Shown: positions 22,676 through 34,560, numbered from the stretch's first letter. The stretch is DNA of 64,000 bases from Trichomonas vaginalis G3 (GCF_026262505.1 NC_067206.1:19427319-19491318), one strand, 5' to 3'. The notes: generated from the letters alone by a model not told the origin. Numbers and translations: made by a program.

Positions 22676-22923
22676 ATTGTTTACACAAATATAACTCATT
22701 TCTCATATCAAAATGTCTCCAGCTACTCCGAGTCTCCGATTATACGTAGATAGCTCAGAATTTTGTTTTACATCTTATGTTATCCAAACAAAGTTTCAGA
22801 ATTGTTTACACAAATATAACTCATTTCTCATATCAAAATGTCTCCAGCTACTCCGAGTCTCCGATTATACGTAGATAGCTCAGAATTTTGTTTTACATCT
22901 TATGTTATCCAAACAAAGTTTGG
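22676..22923 (+). repeat. recent tandem duplication, 2 x 125 bp
   Basis: Units start at 22676 and 22801 (ATTGTTTACACAAATATAAC). They appear identical over their shared length, so the duplication is young. It is downstream of the integrase gene and non-coding. Confidence 0.9.
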
Positions 22924-23100
22924 GAAATTTTAGTTCCAAAACAAATATTTTTTAATAACAATACTTATCTTAACAGCCAAATGGCTACATTTGATTTATT
23001 GCAAATTATATTTTACAAAAATTTGTAATGGATAAAAAAATCCTGATACTTCGTGTCAGGATTTTTTTTTGTAAAGTTTCAAATATTTCGAACTAGATAT

Positions 23101-23215
23101 AAGGAATGTAATGGTAAGAGGTATATATTATAAATATATGCCTTACCCTTACATTCCTTCTCTGACAGCGGGAAACTTTGTCGGAATGTTAAACAATTCA
23201 AACAAAGTTTCCCGC
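23101..23215. repeat. hairpin array V
   Basis: Two stem-loops, 23101-23159 (AAGAGGTATATA type) and 23168-23215 (GGGAAACTTTGTC type, loop with GTTAAAC), in the same order as in arrays II, IV and VI. A third hairpin of the array seems to start at 23224 and is interrupted by the Kolobok-like insertion at its TTAA. Confidence 0.85.
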
Positions 23216-23898
23216 AGTTTGCGAAGGAATTAAGGATGGGCACTCATAGGCTCCTGACAGCATAAAAATGTTATTATCTCACAATATAAAAGGAATCATA
23301 TGAATCTACAACTATATCTATATTGTTGGAAGACTTCTTAATGTATCATGCATATAAGTTATATCAATAACTCCATTATGGTATATGATTGTAATCATAT
23401 TTTCGTTTCATGTTCAAAAACATTAAAATCATACTAACTATATGAGTATTATATTTAGGAAGCTGATATATAGATATGATAAAATGCTAGGTTTTGTGAT
23501 TAAGAATATATACTTATCTTTTAGAAAATAATACTTTTATAAAAAATTATATCTTATATAATCTAAAAATTTTGGACAATTAAACAACATTAATTAAAAA
23601 TAGAAGGTGAAAGTGTTTATTCAAAGAAGGTGCAAGGTTATGATGTTTTGAGGGTGAAATAAATTTAATAATTATTTATGTGATTTAAGAGTAATACGAT
23701 CATCGGTAGCGAGGGGGCACAAACTTGCCCAGTGAGGTGAAGTGAAAAGTGACAGGTTTACATGTCAGAAATGTAAAGTGTCAGATTTGAAACAAAGAAT
23801 GGATTAATTTATTATTATATGATAGAGAGATTTGGTAAGTTACTATCAAATTTGTAAGTAAGGGAAAAAAGTCAGAAAGAAAAAATTTTAAAAAATAA

Positions 23899-24070
23899 AA
23901 AGCCACTCGCTTCGCTCGCGGTTGACAAAAAGAACAAATTCGAAAAATAATTGTATGAAATTACGAAACTAAGCCACTCGCTTCGCTCGCGGCTTAAGAA
24001 AAGAACAGATTCGAAAAAAGATTGTATGAAATTACGAAACTAAGCCGCTCGCTTCGCTCGCGGCTTAAGT
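23899..24070 (+). repeat. tandem repeat, period 71, each with a GCTTCGC hairpin
   Basis: Units begin near 23899, 23970 and 24041 with AAGCC(A/G)CTCGCTTCGCTCG then CGGCTTA; the third is partial. The GCTTCGC core and GCCGC/GCGGC arms are shared with the MITE at 19079-19758. Confidence 0.85.
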
Positions 24071-24509
24071 AAACATCATATTTCAGATTATAGATACTAA
24101 ATTTTTTTTATTTTATTACATTTTTTTAAAGCTTCTTAACTTAAATCATGGAATGTCTCAAAGACAAAAGTAGCATACAGCATGTAAAGCTAAAGAAAGA
24201 TAATCATAATTAATACCTTAATTTTTAATATTACGCATTTTTAGGTGCAAAATTTAAAAACATTCTAATACAATAGAGCAGTTTCCAAAAGTAGCATACA
24301 GCATGTAAAGCTAAAGAAAGATAATCATAATTAATACCTTTAAAGTTTAAAATCTTGATTTTTTTTAAAATCAAATATTTATAACTTTAATACATACAGC
24401 TTAAACCTTATACTTGTTTTCTCTTGTGAGAAAGCAATCTTACAAAGCTAACAATCCTAAAAAATAAAGAATTAAAATTTAATAATTTAATCTAAAATTA
24501 AAATCAAAA

Positions 24510-25957
24510 TTAAATAAAATGAGTTCTTTGTAATAATACTTTCAAGGTAGGATATATTTTAGTGGGATCTATTGAGTCATCACTAACAGCATTGAGCAAT
24601 CTATTGAGCATTGAAATACTCTCGATTTTTCTTTGTCTTTTTACATCAATTTCTGTGTTAGTTGCTTTTTCCATGATCCTAATGACACGGTCATCTGCTG
24701 GATTTTGATCAATTTTGAGTTTGATAACGAAAGATGGTATCACTTTTGTATAAATTTCTATAATAACATCATCAATTCTGAGATTTTTTCGATCAGGAAA
24801 ATAGTCATGTTTGAGTGTTCTAAAATGAGCTTCGGCAATATTGTTAGTTGCGTCGCCTTTACGCCTGTCACGAGCAATCCATCTTGATATGTTGTAACGC
24901 CATTGTCTGTTAAAGTATTGAGATGCTGTTGGATCTGTGTCGAGCAACTCCAGAACTTGATCATAGGCAGCATTTGCTTCTTCCTCATGTTCTGCATCTA
25001 ATTTGAAGACTAATCCTTCATCAAATTATAGAATTGTTCAAATTTTTCTTGAGAAGAAAACTTATTTGATTTGCGAAGAATTGCACGAAGAACATGTACT
25101 CCGCACCAAAGTATTTGAGCTTGTGGAATGCTTTCTTCTATTGCTTGAGCTATCTGTGGAGCACAGTCCATGCTAATGTATTCTGGCTCAATTGTTACCC
25201 ATCTGAGATAGGCGCACACGCAAACTTGAATGTTTTGATAAGTGTCTGGTTGACAAAAGAAATATAAAAAAGGGAAAATGTGAAAATCTTTGATTTTGCC
25301 AGTAAATGCATACAATGGAATGTTTGATCGCAACAATTTATAGGTGCTGTCTATATGAAATGTCTTGATACTATGCGCATAAGCTTTGCCTTCAAAAGGC
25401 GCGTAATAGAAACACATATTATTGTCTGAGACTTCAAATGCAATGAGATCATCTGGAGATTCTTCTTGTACTGTCTGAACAAAGATTTGCAATGACACAA
25501 CATCGTCAGGAGAATATCTAGTTTGAAGAGCATGTATTCTCTCTGCAAATCGTTTGATTGCACGTGGTTTTTGAGCGTACATCTCTGGAATGGACGGACC
25601 TGTAAGAGGAATTTCAAGATCTTTGAATGCATTTAGCTGTGCTATCGCTCTTTGATTGTCATCTGTTTGGAAGTAATGTTCTAAATATTTGCGATAAAAG
25701 ACAGACGAATATTGACTTTTGTCATTTGGGGCGGAATGATCATGTTCTTCAACTATTTTGATTAGTTTGTATTTATTTTGATCCAAGATTGCAACATTAA
25801 AATGTGCAGGACATTTTGGATATTTGCAGTGGAATGAAATCTGAGATCTTTCTTTCCTGACACGTTCACCATATCCATACTGTGCTTGTATTTCTTGTTT
25901 AACTCCAAATTTACAAAGATCCATAACAGTAAAGATAGTTTCTTTTTCTAATTCCAT
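24510..25957 (-). pseudogene. MULE transposase with one frameshift
   Basis: About 480 residues from an ATG at 25957. The N-terminal zinc segment has a CKYPKC pair and HDH (FLYWCH/FAR1-like). The catalytic blocks are FHIDSTYKLL (first Asp), SMDCAPQIA with WCGVHVLRA (second Asp, C..H) and NNIAEAHFRTLK (Glu). The frame is open from 25957 to about 25020, where one shift moves the C-terminal third (24510 to about 25020) into another phase. Otherwise it appears intact, so the loss is recent. The family cuts and pastes DNA and makes 9-11-bp target repeats. Confidence 0.88.
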
Positions 25958-26005
25958 TTGAAATTGAAATGAAAATTAAAATTTCAGAAATTTGAATAGA
26001 TTTGG

Positions 26006-26087
26006 TCTGTAATTAAATGAGAATAGCAGTTTGTTCGTCATTGTTTGAGGCAAGAGTATTATAGGAATATTATATGATGGATTTGAG
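26006..26087 (+). repeat. 82-bp direct repeat, left copy
   Basis: Identical over 82 bases to 27787-27868 (starts TCTGTAATTAAATGAG). The two copies flank the 26088-27786 insertion inside the MULE. Confidence 0.95.
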
Positions 26088-26200
26088 GAGTATATAAGAA
26101 TTTCCGAAAAAGTGACACCCAAAAAGTGACACTTTCAATAGGAAGTAACACTTAAAAAGTGACAATTTAAAATTCACAATAAATAAAAATAATAAATTTT

Positions 26201-26770
26201 TTAGTCTATTAAATTATTCTTTTCTTTGAAATCCTCTAAAAATTCTTCGAAATGTTCTAAAATATAATCTGGAGAATTATAACAAAATTCATTAATTTCT
26301 AACATATACGTATCTAACAATTCATTTGGAATTTCAAACGATCTTAAATATGTAATTGAATTTTGTATCTTCTCATTTATTTGAGAAAGTTTTTCTTCAG
26401 CATTTTCCAATAAAAATCTTAATGGATTCAAATTGGCTTCTTGATTCTGAACAAAATTTAATACTTGGTATAAACGTGATTGAACTTCTCTTTTCAATTT
26501 TGTTTTATAATCTGTCAATCGAGGCTCGCGAATTCTAATTGAAGGAATAAAACCTGTTTGAAGTAAATCGTTTTTAATACGATAAAAGTAATTGGGTGCA
26601 ACTTCTTCTAAAAGATTTTTGACAAAAACATCAATTCTTTGATTTTTAACGCAGCCAAAATCGTGATATTTTATCTTTTTAAATAAAGATTCAGAAACGT
26701 TATTCACAACGGTTAATTCATTTGGTCTGGCAGCGGCTATCCACATCATAGCCAACAATTCCTTATACAA
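26201..26770 (-). pseudogene. MULE transposase C-terminal fragment
   Basis: 189 codons open without an internal stop. NNVSESLFKKIKYHDFG carries the catalytic Glu block of MULE transposases and a predicted helical C-terminus follows. The N-terminal and first two catalytic blocks are absent and the frame has no proper ATG start, so this is a truncated copy. It is closest to the C-terminal part of the remnant at 11.9-13.4 kb, not to the host MULE around it. Confidence 0.7.
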
Positions 26771-26807
26771 AATTCAAAAACTTGGGTGCAGTTTTTGAAC
26801 TTTCTTG

Positions 26808-27481
26808 AGGGAATTAAAGGGTGAGAGATTTATAGTCTATATATATATATCCCACCCTCTAATTCCCTCCCTGACAGCGGGAAATTTTGTCTGAATGTTA
26901 AACTATTCAGACAAAGTTTCCCGCTGTCAGCGAAAGAATTGTTCCATCTGGTGCATAGAGTGTGAATCTATGCACCAAATGGAGCAAGTCCCTCGCGAAA
27001 TTGCCAAAACTTGCGTCGCATTTCAAAGATTGCGACCCAAATTTTGGCGATTTCTAGTAGAGATGGAGTATTTTGAGTCACTGACCTATATGCAGTGGCT
27101 CAAAGGGCTCCATCTCTACTTTGAAGCAAGGAAACTTTCCTCGAAATTTTGATAATTTGAAGAAAGTTTTCAAGCAATTAACAAAGGATTACTCGCTATG
27201 AGGTAAAAATTCTAGATTTTCACCTCATAGCGAGAGCTTCCCTTTCATTGCTTGAAAACTTTCCCCAGCTTCAAAATTGGGGAAAGGGCTGTAAAGTCGA
27301 CTCCGATACCAGCAGGTACCAGAGTATTTAAAAGAGAAGCCCTCGTACGAGTTTCTATGAAGACCTTCTCATTCAAGAAGATCTTAATAGAAAATCGTAC
27401 GAGGGCATTGGAAACTCGCGTCTGGTACATGTTGGTACCAGAGTGTTTGAGATTTGAAGACTCTGGTACTAACATGTACCA
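26808..27481. repeat. hairpin array VI, at least eight stem-loops
   Basis: Hairpins at about 26808-26868, 26871-26930, 26942-26983, 26995-27054, 27056-27121, 27192-27234, 27340-27406 and 27421-27481. The first two repeat the type order of array V (GGGTGAGAGA, then GCGGGAAATTTTGTC). A longer pairing between about 27160-27178 and 27243-27263 (CTTGAAAACTTT) encloses the hairpin at 27192-27234. Spacers are 2-12 bases at the left and longer at the right. Confidence 0.85.
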
Positions 27482-27786
27482 GAATTTATGATGAATTTAA
27501 GATGGACCATTATAAAATGGTAGCGGTTTGTTTCAAAAAATTTTAGATGAGATTTGCATAGATATAGATTATATGATTTATACATATGAAAAATAATATA
27601 TAAAAATATAATTTTGAGATAATTATGTAAATAATATTTTAAATATTTGAATTTGAGGTATAATTTTATAGTAAAATATATTATAAAGAGTATTTATATA
27701 AATATTGTAAAATAATATAAGTAATAAAAATTGAGACCCCTCCCTGTTTTTGATGTTTTGTCACTTTTTCGGTAATTCTTATTGTT

Positions 27787-27868
27787 TCTGTAATTAAATG
27801 AGAATAGCAGTTTGTTCGTCATTGTTTGAGGCAAGAGTATTATAGGAATATTATATGATGGATTTGAG
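27787..27868 (+). repeat. 82-bp direct repeat, right copy
   Basis: Identical to 26006-26087; see that entry. Confidence 0.95.
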
Positions 27869-28423
27869 TTGCATATAAAGAGTGCAAAAGGATAAAGAGA
27901 GAAATTTTGTTAGATTAAATTATTAAATTTTAATTCTTTATTTTTTAGGATTGTTAGCTTTGTAAGATTGCTTTCTCACAAGAGAAAACAAGTATAAGGT
28001 TTAAGCTGTATGTATTAAAGTTATAAATATTTGATTTTAAAAAAAATCAAGATTTTAAACTTTAAAGGTATTAATTATGATTATCTTTCTTTAGCTTTAC
28101 ATGCTGTATGCTACTTTTGGAAACTGCTCTATTGTATTAGAATGTTTTTAAATTTTGCACCTAAAAATGCGTAATATTAAAAATTAAGGTATTAATTATG
28201 ATTATCTTTCTTTAGCTTTACATGCTGTATGCTACTTTTGGAAACTGCTCTATTGTATTAGAATGTTTTTAAATTTTGCACCTAAAAATGCGTAATATTA
28301 AAAATTAAGGTATTAATTATGATTATCTTTCTTTAGCTTTACATGCTGTATGCTACTTTTGTCTTTGAGACATTCCATGATTTAAGTTAAGAAGCTTTAA
28401 AAAAATGCAAAAAAATGAATACT

Positions 28424-29698
28424 TTACTGGCTGGGCAAATTTGTCGCCGCCCCATCGGTAGCTTGAAGACCTCTCTTTATAGCTCTTAATGCCGCAAACT
28501 TTTTTTGAACTTGCTTTGAATTTTTGAATGCTTTGATTAAATCTTTTGTTGTATCATACATTCTGAAATATCTGTTCATCATTTCTGGCATTGTTGGTAA
28601 ATTTAACCTGTATCTTATTGCTACAATCGTTTCAAACATACTTTCATTGAAATGCAATATTGTGACTGCCATCCTAATTGGCCAAGAAGCATGCCAATTA
28701 ATATTTTTATTAGCAAGCATTGCTTTGATATGGTTTATCGATTCAACTACTTGAGTTGAATGAATCTTTTTTACCATATCAAAGATTTTTACGGTATCTT
28801 CGAGGAATTTTTTAAGTGTTTTTATAGCAGTTTTATTTTTTGCATATTTCCATGGTTTAATCATCTTGCATTTTTCAGGATCTGGACAAAATTTATGATT
28901 TCCGGCATAATGTTTAGCGGAATTCAACCATAAAAACTTCTTTGTTTTAATTGACATATGTGTGTCATTGAGAAGTTGCCTAAGCCAACGCAATAAATTC
29001 TTTGAAATGCTAGATAAGATTCTGAATTCTAGCAGTTTGAGCTTTTTCTGTATATTGTTAAGAAAATGTCCAGGATCTCTGTATTTTCTGATACCTTTGA
29101 ACGTATTTTTGATTGTAGAAACAATTTTGACATCGCCATCATGCACAAAAAAATTTACACGTTTTTCATTATTCCAACGCTTCAGCATTCTTTTTAAGCC
29201 TTCAAATTCCATTTCATTTGATTTTCCGTTGAAATTACCTTTGAAATTTTTAAAAGATTTAGATATCACTTCCCAATCTACAATTTTTTTGAGTTTCTCT
29301 TCTACAAATTGTACATAGCAAAACATTGCATTTCTTCTCTGACTCCAAGAACCGTCAAACAAAAGTCCCGAACATTTTCTCATTCGAGATTTCCAATAAT
29401 TAACAGATTCTCTGGCAACTTCTATGATAACACGACCAACCTTTTCTTGGACTCGATGAAATGTAGCTTCTGACGGAACTTTGATGTTATTCAGCATGAA
29501 TTGAAATTCTGATTGGCAAAATGTAGCGCCGCTCAATAATACAGATAGCACAAATTCAACAGTGTTGACGACATATGGCTCTACCCTATTTTTCGCGCTT
29601 TGAACTAAGTTCTTTATACACTTTGCAACTGCTTTTGTTCGCCGCGGCATGAAAAATGAAGAATAACTTGACGGTTTCTTGAACAAATGGTCGCACAT
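28424..29698 (-). CDS. Kolobok-like DDE transposase
   Basis: 424 residues from an ATG at 29698 to TAA, apparently whole. Blocks fit the mutator-like/Kolobok transposase fold: LLFDGSWSQRRNA (first Asp), VNFFVHDGDVKI (second Asp), YRDPGHFLNNIQKK (conserved His), HKFCPDPEKC (His/Cys cluster) and STQVVESINH (Glu). The N-terminal third is helical with a VPSEATFHRV segment. I see no THAP finger, which many animal Kolobok proteins carry. TTAA target repeats and terminal repeats around the gene support the assignment. The stop lies 17 bases from the end of the nested MULE. This is the best candidate for an active transposase in the window. Confidence 0.75.
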   Translation of the reverse strand: MCDHLFKKPSSYSSFFMPRRTKAVAKCIKNLVQSAKNRVEPYVVNTVEFVLSVLLSGATFCQSEFQFMLNNIKVPSEATFHRVQEKVGRVIIEVARESVNYWKSRMRKCSGLLFDGSWSQRRNAMFCYVQFVEEKLKKIVDWEVISKSFKNFKGNFNGKSNEMEFEGLKRMLKRWNNEKRVNFFVHDGDVKIVSTIKNTFKGIRKYRDPGHFLNNIQKKLKLLEFRILSSISKNLLRWLRQLLNDTHMSIKTKKFLWLNSAKHYAGNHKFCPDPEKCKMIKPWKYAKNKTAIKTLKKFLEDTVKIFDMVKKIHSTQVVESINHIKAMLANKNINWHASWPIRMAVTILHFNESMFETIVAIRYRLNLPTMPEMMNRYFRMYDTTKDLIKAFKNSKQVQKKFAALRAIKRGLQATDGAATNLPSQ

Positions 29699-30399
29699 TC
29701 AAATATTGTGATGTACGATCAGGATAAAAGAATGTTGTTGCCGTGAATTTAGAAAATAGCAAAATTTCAATTTACGCAATCGAGATATAACTTGATCGTT
29801 TGAGCGATAACCATGGCACCCATAGTATTAATGAAAGTACTCATACTTACAATTATTTTCTCCCATAGGAATCTTGTTCAATATACTTCACCTATAGAGG
29901 AAATCTCGAAATAAAATCGAATTTTTTCAAAAATTACAAAAATCAATTTTTTACAAAGATGTTCGAAAAATAACATTATATACGCATCAAATCAAAGCAT
30001 TATATGGAGCATTATAATTCTATATATGATTGTCCATCTTGCTGTTGTGCTATTTTTTTAAACAATAATTTCATTGTTGAAATTAAATTTGCAATTTCAG
30101 TAAAAATTGCGACCCATCATTTTGAATATAATTGAATTAATACATTTATTGTAAGAATATTATATACCAAATATTAGACTTCCACATGAATCCTGGTATG
30201 ATATTATAAGTATTGCAAAATTAGAAAAAAATATGCTCATGATATACTAAAATTCATGTTTCAAGGTTAACTTATAAATAAAATAAGTTCGAGAAATGCA
30301 TCACTAAATATTTGAGCTTGTGCACTATAATGCTATATAATAGTCTTCACTGTTTTTAATATATTGACTTTGCTAGACTTGATTTTTTTCATCACCCTA
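29699..30399. other. non-coding interior of the Kolobok-like element
   Basis: Upstream flank of the transposase gene, AT-rich. No second gene is seen. Confidence 0.5.
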
Positions 30400-30417
30400 A
30401 TGAGTGCCCATCCTTAA

Positions 30418-31264
30418 AGGGAAAAAAGTTATATATAATAGATATTATTAAGAAGAGTAAGAGGACGAAGTTATAAAGTAATTAAAACAGTTTATTAGAT
30501 AAGTGGATACATATACAATAGTAAAACCTTAAATATACATACACATTCTAAGTTAAAAATATAATAATTTAAGTATGTCAAATTCGTTCCATATGGAAAA
30601 TATGAATTTATTTAATATTACTATCATAAATATCGAGTATTAACAAAATAATATTTGCCCTTATGTTTATTTAAGCTTAAATTCAATTTTTTTGGATTTT
30701 CGAATCTGAATAACTTAGGTCAAAGAAATTCTTCGAATTTTTAAAATCTATTTTAGCAGTTTTTCGAATTTATTTGTGTCCGGATAAATATGAGAGTGGG
30801 ACAAAGTTGCAAAAGTCACTTTTTAAATGATGCTGATGGAGTGTAGAATTTCTTAGAAGTCAAATAAATGTTCTGTTAAGGTGTTTTAATTCTAAATGAT
30901 TTCAAATGATTTATATATGATTTATTTCTAATTCAAAGCTCAGTCCACATAATTTAGAAAGTATATTTCACCAAATTTTTACAGAATGTCCTATGAAGAC
31001 AGCAACTAGTTCTAAATGATTATATTAGATATAATGAAGATTTATTTCTTATTTTGGTCTCATTTTGCACAAATTAGAAAGTAGATTTCACCTATATTAC
31101 ACCAAAATCATTTATTTTAATAATAATATATATGTTTATTCATTCTTCATGTTTCTTTCAATCAATCTAATCAAAGCTTTCAATGTTGGAAGAACCAGTC
31201 CTGGTTCAACTAGCCTTTGCCTCAAAGCCATTGTAATGTTTTCCATTGCGTGTGCGCATTCTTC
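30418..31264. other. AT-rich spacer
   Basis: Two loosely similar stretches (about 30895-30965 and 31010-31085, TTCTAAATGATT...TAGAAAGTA) look like an old tandem duplication. Nothing coding. Confidence 0.35.
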
Positions 31265-31621
31265 TTATTTCAATTCTCTTGTTTCAAGAACATTTGATCT
31301 TGCTGCATGAAGAATTCTTACATATAAATCTTCATTCAAACTGTTGCTGATCTCAACCTTTAAAACAAAGTTTGAAACAACTATGGTGACCAAGCGGATC
31401 ACAACATCATCGATTCTCCCATTTTTTCTTCCTAAAAAATGGGTTGTTTTGATTTGGTGAAAGTGTGATTCACATGTATTATTAGTCGAGTCACCGTCAC
31501 CTCGATAAAGTTTCATCCAATGTTCTTTGGTTCTTCTCCACTGATGGTCAAAGTACTTCAACGCCCTTGGCTCGTCAGCTATGCTTGTTGAAAAACACGA
31601 TTTTTTGCAATATGCCGACAC
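31265..31621 (-). pseudogene. MULE transposase C-terminal fragment
   Basis: An open frame of 118 codons with no ATG start. FDHQWRRTKEHW, then TNNTCESHFHQIKTTHFLGRKNGRIDDVV, matches the catalytic Glu region of the 24.5 kb gene (TNNIAEAHFR...DRKNLRIDDVI). Only the C-terminal third survives. It is the same subfamily as the 24.5 kb MULE. Confidence 0.7.
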
Positions 31622-32522
31622 TTTGTGTCGAACCTTATTTTATTTTACTAATATTATTTTTTATTTGATTATTAGCACAGACATTTTGAGGAAATAGCAT
31701 GTTTCACTTAAAATAAGCTCAAATTGTTAAGATTAAAATAATCTTTGAAATCATTTGTAATTTTTGCCGATCTAGAGAAATTTCACAGTGTATCAGCCTT
31801 CCTTCGCTGTACGTGCTTAGTCTCACATAGTTATGCTTGTTGAAAAACCCTACACATATTAATTTTTGGTGATATTTCCATTTTGTAAAAATGTTTTCTT
31901 ATTTAGAAATGTAATAAAAAGTTAGAATTAATAAATTAACAAATTAATAAATTGGTAAGAAAAGTTATCGTTTGAGAAAACTAAATATTTTTCAATGATT
32001 TATTTTATTCGAAATATGTTCTAAATGTAATATATATTAATAATTGTTTGTTTTATAAAATTAATTCCCATAAGACCATTCAATTTTTGAGACGAAAAAT
32101 CTAATCCTTTGAAAATGTCCAAAGCTGGAAATGTTATCTCTAGCCATTTCCACTTCATTTTTGTTGATGCAGACGTGATGCATCAACGCTTTAAAAGTGC
32201 ACGTGTTGTTCTTTCAAAGATAAATCGAAGAAAGGTGAAGTTATTCAAGATATTTTTTCCTCATTTAGAATAGTAAGCTTGTGAGACACCATTGGTCTGG
32301 CCAACCAATGTCCAATAGTCTAAAAGTCAGCTTTTCTAATATGAATGACATTTTACAAGAAATTATTAAACAAAATATCATATTCTGAACACAAAATCAA
32401 ATCGGAATAGTTTCACTACAAAATATAACATTAGTAGGTCTGGCCAACTTATTAGTGTTATCGAATAAAAAAATAATTATAAAATATAAAAAAAATAATT
32501 ACAAGTATTTACAAAAGTCTTG
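31622..32522. other. AT-rich spacer between MULE and hAT remnants
   Basis: Repeats of TATGCTTGTTGAAAAAC (about 31580 and 31842) and of GGTCTGGCCAAC (about 32292 and 32433) may mark element ends, the latter possibly for the hAT copy. Not resolved. Confidence 0.3.
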
Positions 32523-33960
32523 CTAACAATTTAGGTCCTTATACCGTAGACCCTGGAATTTACTTTGCAATAGGGTTAGATCCCAATACAATTTGATCAA
32601 AATTCTTGCCTTCACTAAATCTTCATTTGAACTTTGATTGAATCTGGATCTAATCTGTCTGATAACCGATATTACACGTTCAACGTCCGCCTCAGATGAG
32701 GTAATGCTCATAAATCGTAAGGCAAGATCTCTTAAAAGACTTGAAACACAACTCTGCCAAAATCTATCGTCTTGGTGTGTCAAATCAGTACGATTCTTCA
32801 GCAATGCTTCTTCTTTATATATAAAATCACTAAAAGTGGTATAATATTCATCGTAAATCATGGTCTTTGTTGAATGTTTATAATACCTCGCCTCAGCTTC
32901 AGCTCTCCTATCAAACATTGTCGTCATAAAATCAAAAAAGTCAAGATTATCAACCTGGTCAGGGGGAAGTGTTGTCCATTCACCAAGATTACGACTCAGT
33001 ACACGATGTTCTGCATCTTCTTCATTATCGTCTTGAAAATTTTCCTCTGCAATTCGGTCATCAGGATTATCATTTGCATCTTCCAACTGTTCTTCTTCCT
33101 CATGTCCGTCCTGTTCTTCCCGTGACTCAATGGCAAGTTGATCAAGGCCTCCAAAGCTTATATTTGGATTAACCATGTCAAATTCCCGAAGTTCGCAAGC
33201 AGCTTCCAGCTTAAGAGGTTCTGGCTTATATTTTGTTATCAAATCCTTGGTTGTTCTGATTTCTTCTCTTCCCAAGGGAGTAGGTCCGTATGAAAACCTC
33301 ATCAATGCATAGTTCCCTTGAGTTTGGAAGACATCTTCAAGGCAACTTTTCAATGATTTTGCAATCTCCATGCTAGAATGGGGAATTGCTGGATCATTCA
33401 TGACATCATCCAATGCTTTACGAGCCATTTGATACATCGGCCAAACGTAACAAAATAAGCCGCTGTTTCCTTCGACATAAAGGAGTAAAGCTTTCAATGG
33501 ATAAAGAATTCTCTCAAAAAATTGAAAGCTCAGTGGAATTCCTTGAGAAAGATCAATTAGACCTCTCAGCTTTCAAGAATAATTGGTGTTCTTCTTAGAG
33601 ATCTCAATTAATTTTGAAAGATTCTTTTTAATCCACTGAAGTATGTCCCAGATATACATCCATCGTGTATCTGGGACGTGGATTACATGCATATTCATTT
33701 CTACTCTGCAGTACGGGTTGCTCAGGGTATAAATGATTTGCTTGCAGGCATTAATCATTGCTGCCATTGCTGGGCATTCCTTGGTGCAATGTTTTATGGC
33801 CAAATTAATTAGATGCGCCACGCATCTAATGTACACAGACTTCAAACCGGGATAAAGGGCCCCGCAACGTTTCCAATGACACAATCCTTTAACTTGTGCG
33901 GGGCCTCCATCCCCAACAATTGCCCCAATGAAGTCTGTGTTTTTTGTCCATGTTTCAAAC
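32523..33960 (-). pseudogene. hAT transposase, degraded
   Basis: The C-terminal 324 codons (to TAG at 32523) include an acidic insertion (EEQLEDANDNPDD region) and the hAT dimerisation domain with TSSEADVERVISVIRQIRSRF. Upstream, separated by one in-frame TGA at 33573-33575, come VYIRCVAHLINLAIKH (the hAT C..H.LNL block), RWMYIWDILQWI and, further upstream, FIGAIVGDGGPAQVKG with a catalytic Asp. Around 33950 the frame shifts and the N-terminal BED-finger region is not recognisable. So there is at least one stop, one shift and a lost N-terminus. No TIR or 8-bp duplication found. Confidence 0.85.
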
Positions 33961-34136
33961 CAGGAATGAAAGTTTTTGTGTGTTCAACCGTCTGCCAACC
34001 AAGTATCGACATAATAGTGCTTTTGGTCGCGGCATGGATTGCTTATCATGGCAAAGAAACCTTTTCTGTTGCCATGGCTTGCGCCATCAATTGTTATTGA
34101 ATAAAATCTTAAATTGTTAATTATATTCATTATATT

Positions 34137-34560
34137 TTATTGAATAAAGCGTATTTCATACCTGATCTGATCCAAAATTTTTGGAATAAGTTTACTGAAA
34201 CGTGTCAAAAACTCCTCAATTTCTTCCTTAAAAATATTGAATACTTCAAACAAAGGTTCTGAATCTTCGCGAGTTATAATTAATTGGTTTGTTAACAATA
34301 TATAAATAAAATGATTTTTGGAATTTTCTTCTAACTGCTCAAAAATTGAATGGCATATTTCTATTAAAGAATCTTTGTTAATCCAATTGATCACAATTTC
34401 CATTAACTCAATATTATATGAATTGAATAATTGTACACAAATTTCAGATGTTATTGAATAACAATTTAGATCCTTATTCAAATTAAAAAGATTTTCAACT
34501 TCATTTAGAGTAACGTTTTCTTTTTTCTTAATAAATTTTCCTAAAATTATTTAAAATAAT
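34137..34560 (-). pseudogene. unrecognised helical protein, C-terminal part
   Basis: An open frame of about 140 codons with no in-frame ATG, ending TAA at 34137. It is rich in Ile, Leu, Asn and Glu and predicted helical (ELMEIVINWINKDS, EEIEEFLTRFSKLIP). It may belong with the next frame upstream on the same strand. Possible host-type protein; family not recognised. Confidence 0.3.

Larger units (their letters stand above)
26088..27786. mobile_element. 1.7-kb non-autonomous element inside the MULE
   Basis: Near its left edge it reads AAGAATTTCCGAAAAAGTGACA in two blocks, and near its right edge the inverse, TGTCACTTTTTCGGTAATTCTT. It holds a MULE C-terminal fragment (26201-26770) and a large hairpin array. 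The 82-bp direct repeats on each side are far longer than any normal target duplication. Confidence 0.65.
24120..28407 (-). mobile_element. Mutator-like element with long terminal inverted repeats
   Basis: Inverted repeats span about 24120-24494 and 27908-28407, beginning CATTTTTTTAAAGCTTC on the outside. Inside them a block of about 125 bp (core AGTAGCATACAGCATGTAAA) is present twice on the left and three times on the right, so the repeats grew unequally. It carries one MULE transposase gene and is interrupted by the 26088-27786 element. No 9-11-bp target duplication is evident. It is inserted in the Kolobok-like element. Confidence 0.8.
23234..30413 (-). mobile_element. Kolobok-like element with TTAA target repeats
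   Basis: Terminal inverted repeats GGATGGGCACTCAT (23234-23247) and ATGAGTGCCCATCC (30400-30413) are flanked by TTAA on both sides (23230-23233 and 30414-30417), the duplication expected for Kolobok and other TTAA-targeting families. The transposase gene at 28424-29698 lies inside, toward the right end. About 4.3 kb of the interior is a nested MULE, so the original element was about 2.9 kb. The empty site falls within a hairpin array. Confidence 0.8.

Noticed and set aside
27245-27491. overlapping frames on both strands at 27.2-27.5 kb
   Set aside because: They are open only because they run through palindromes, which give similar sequence on both strands.
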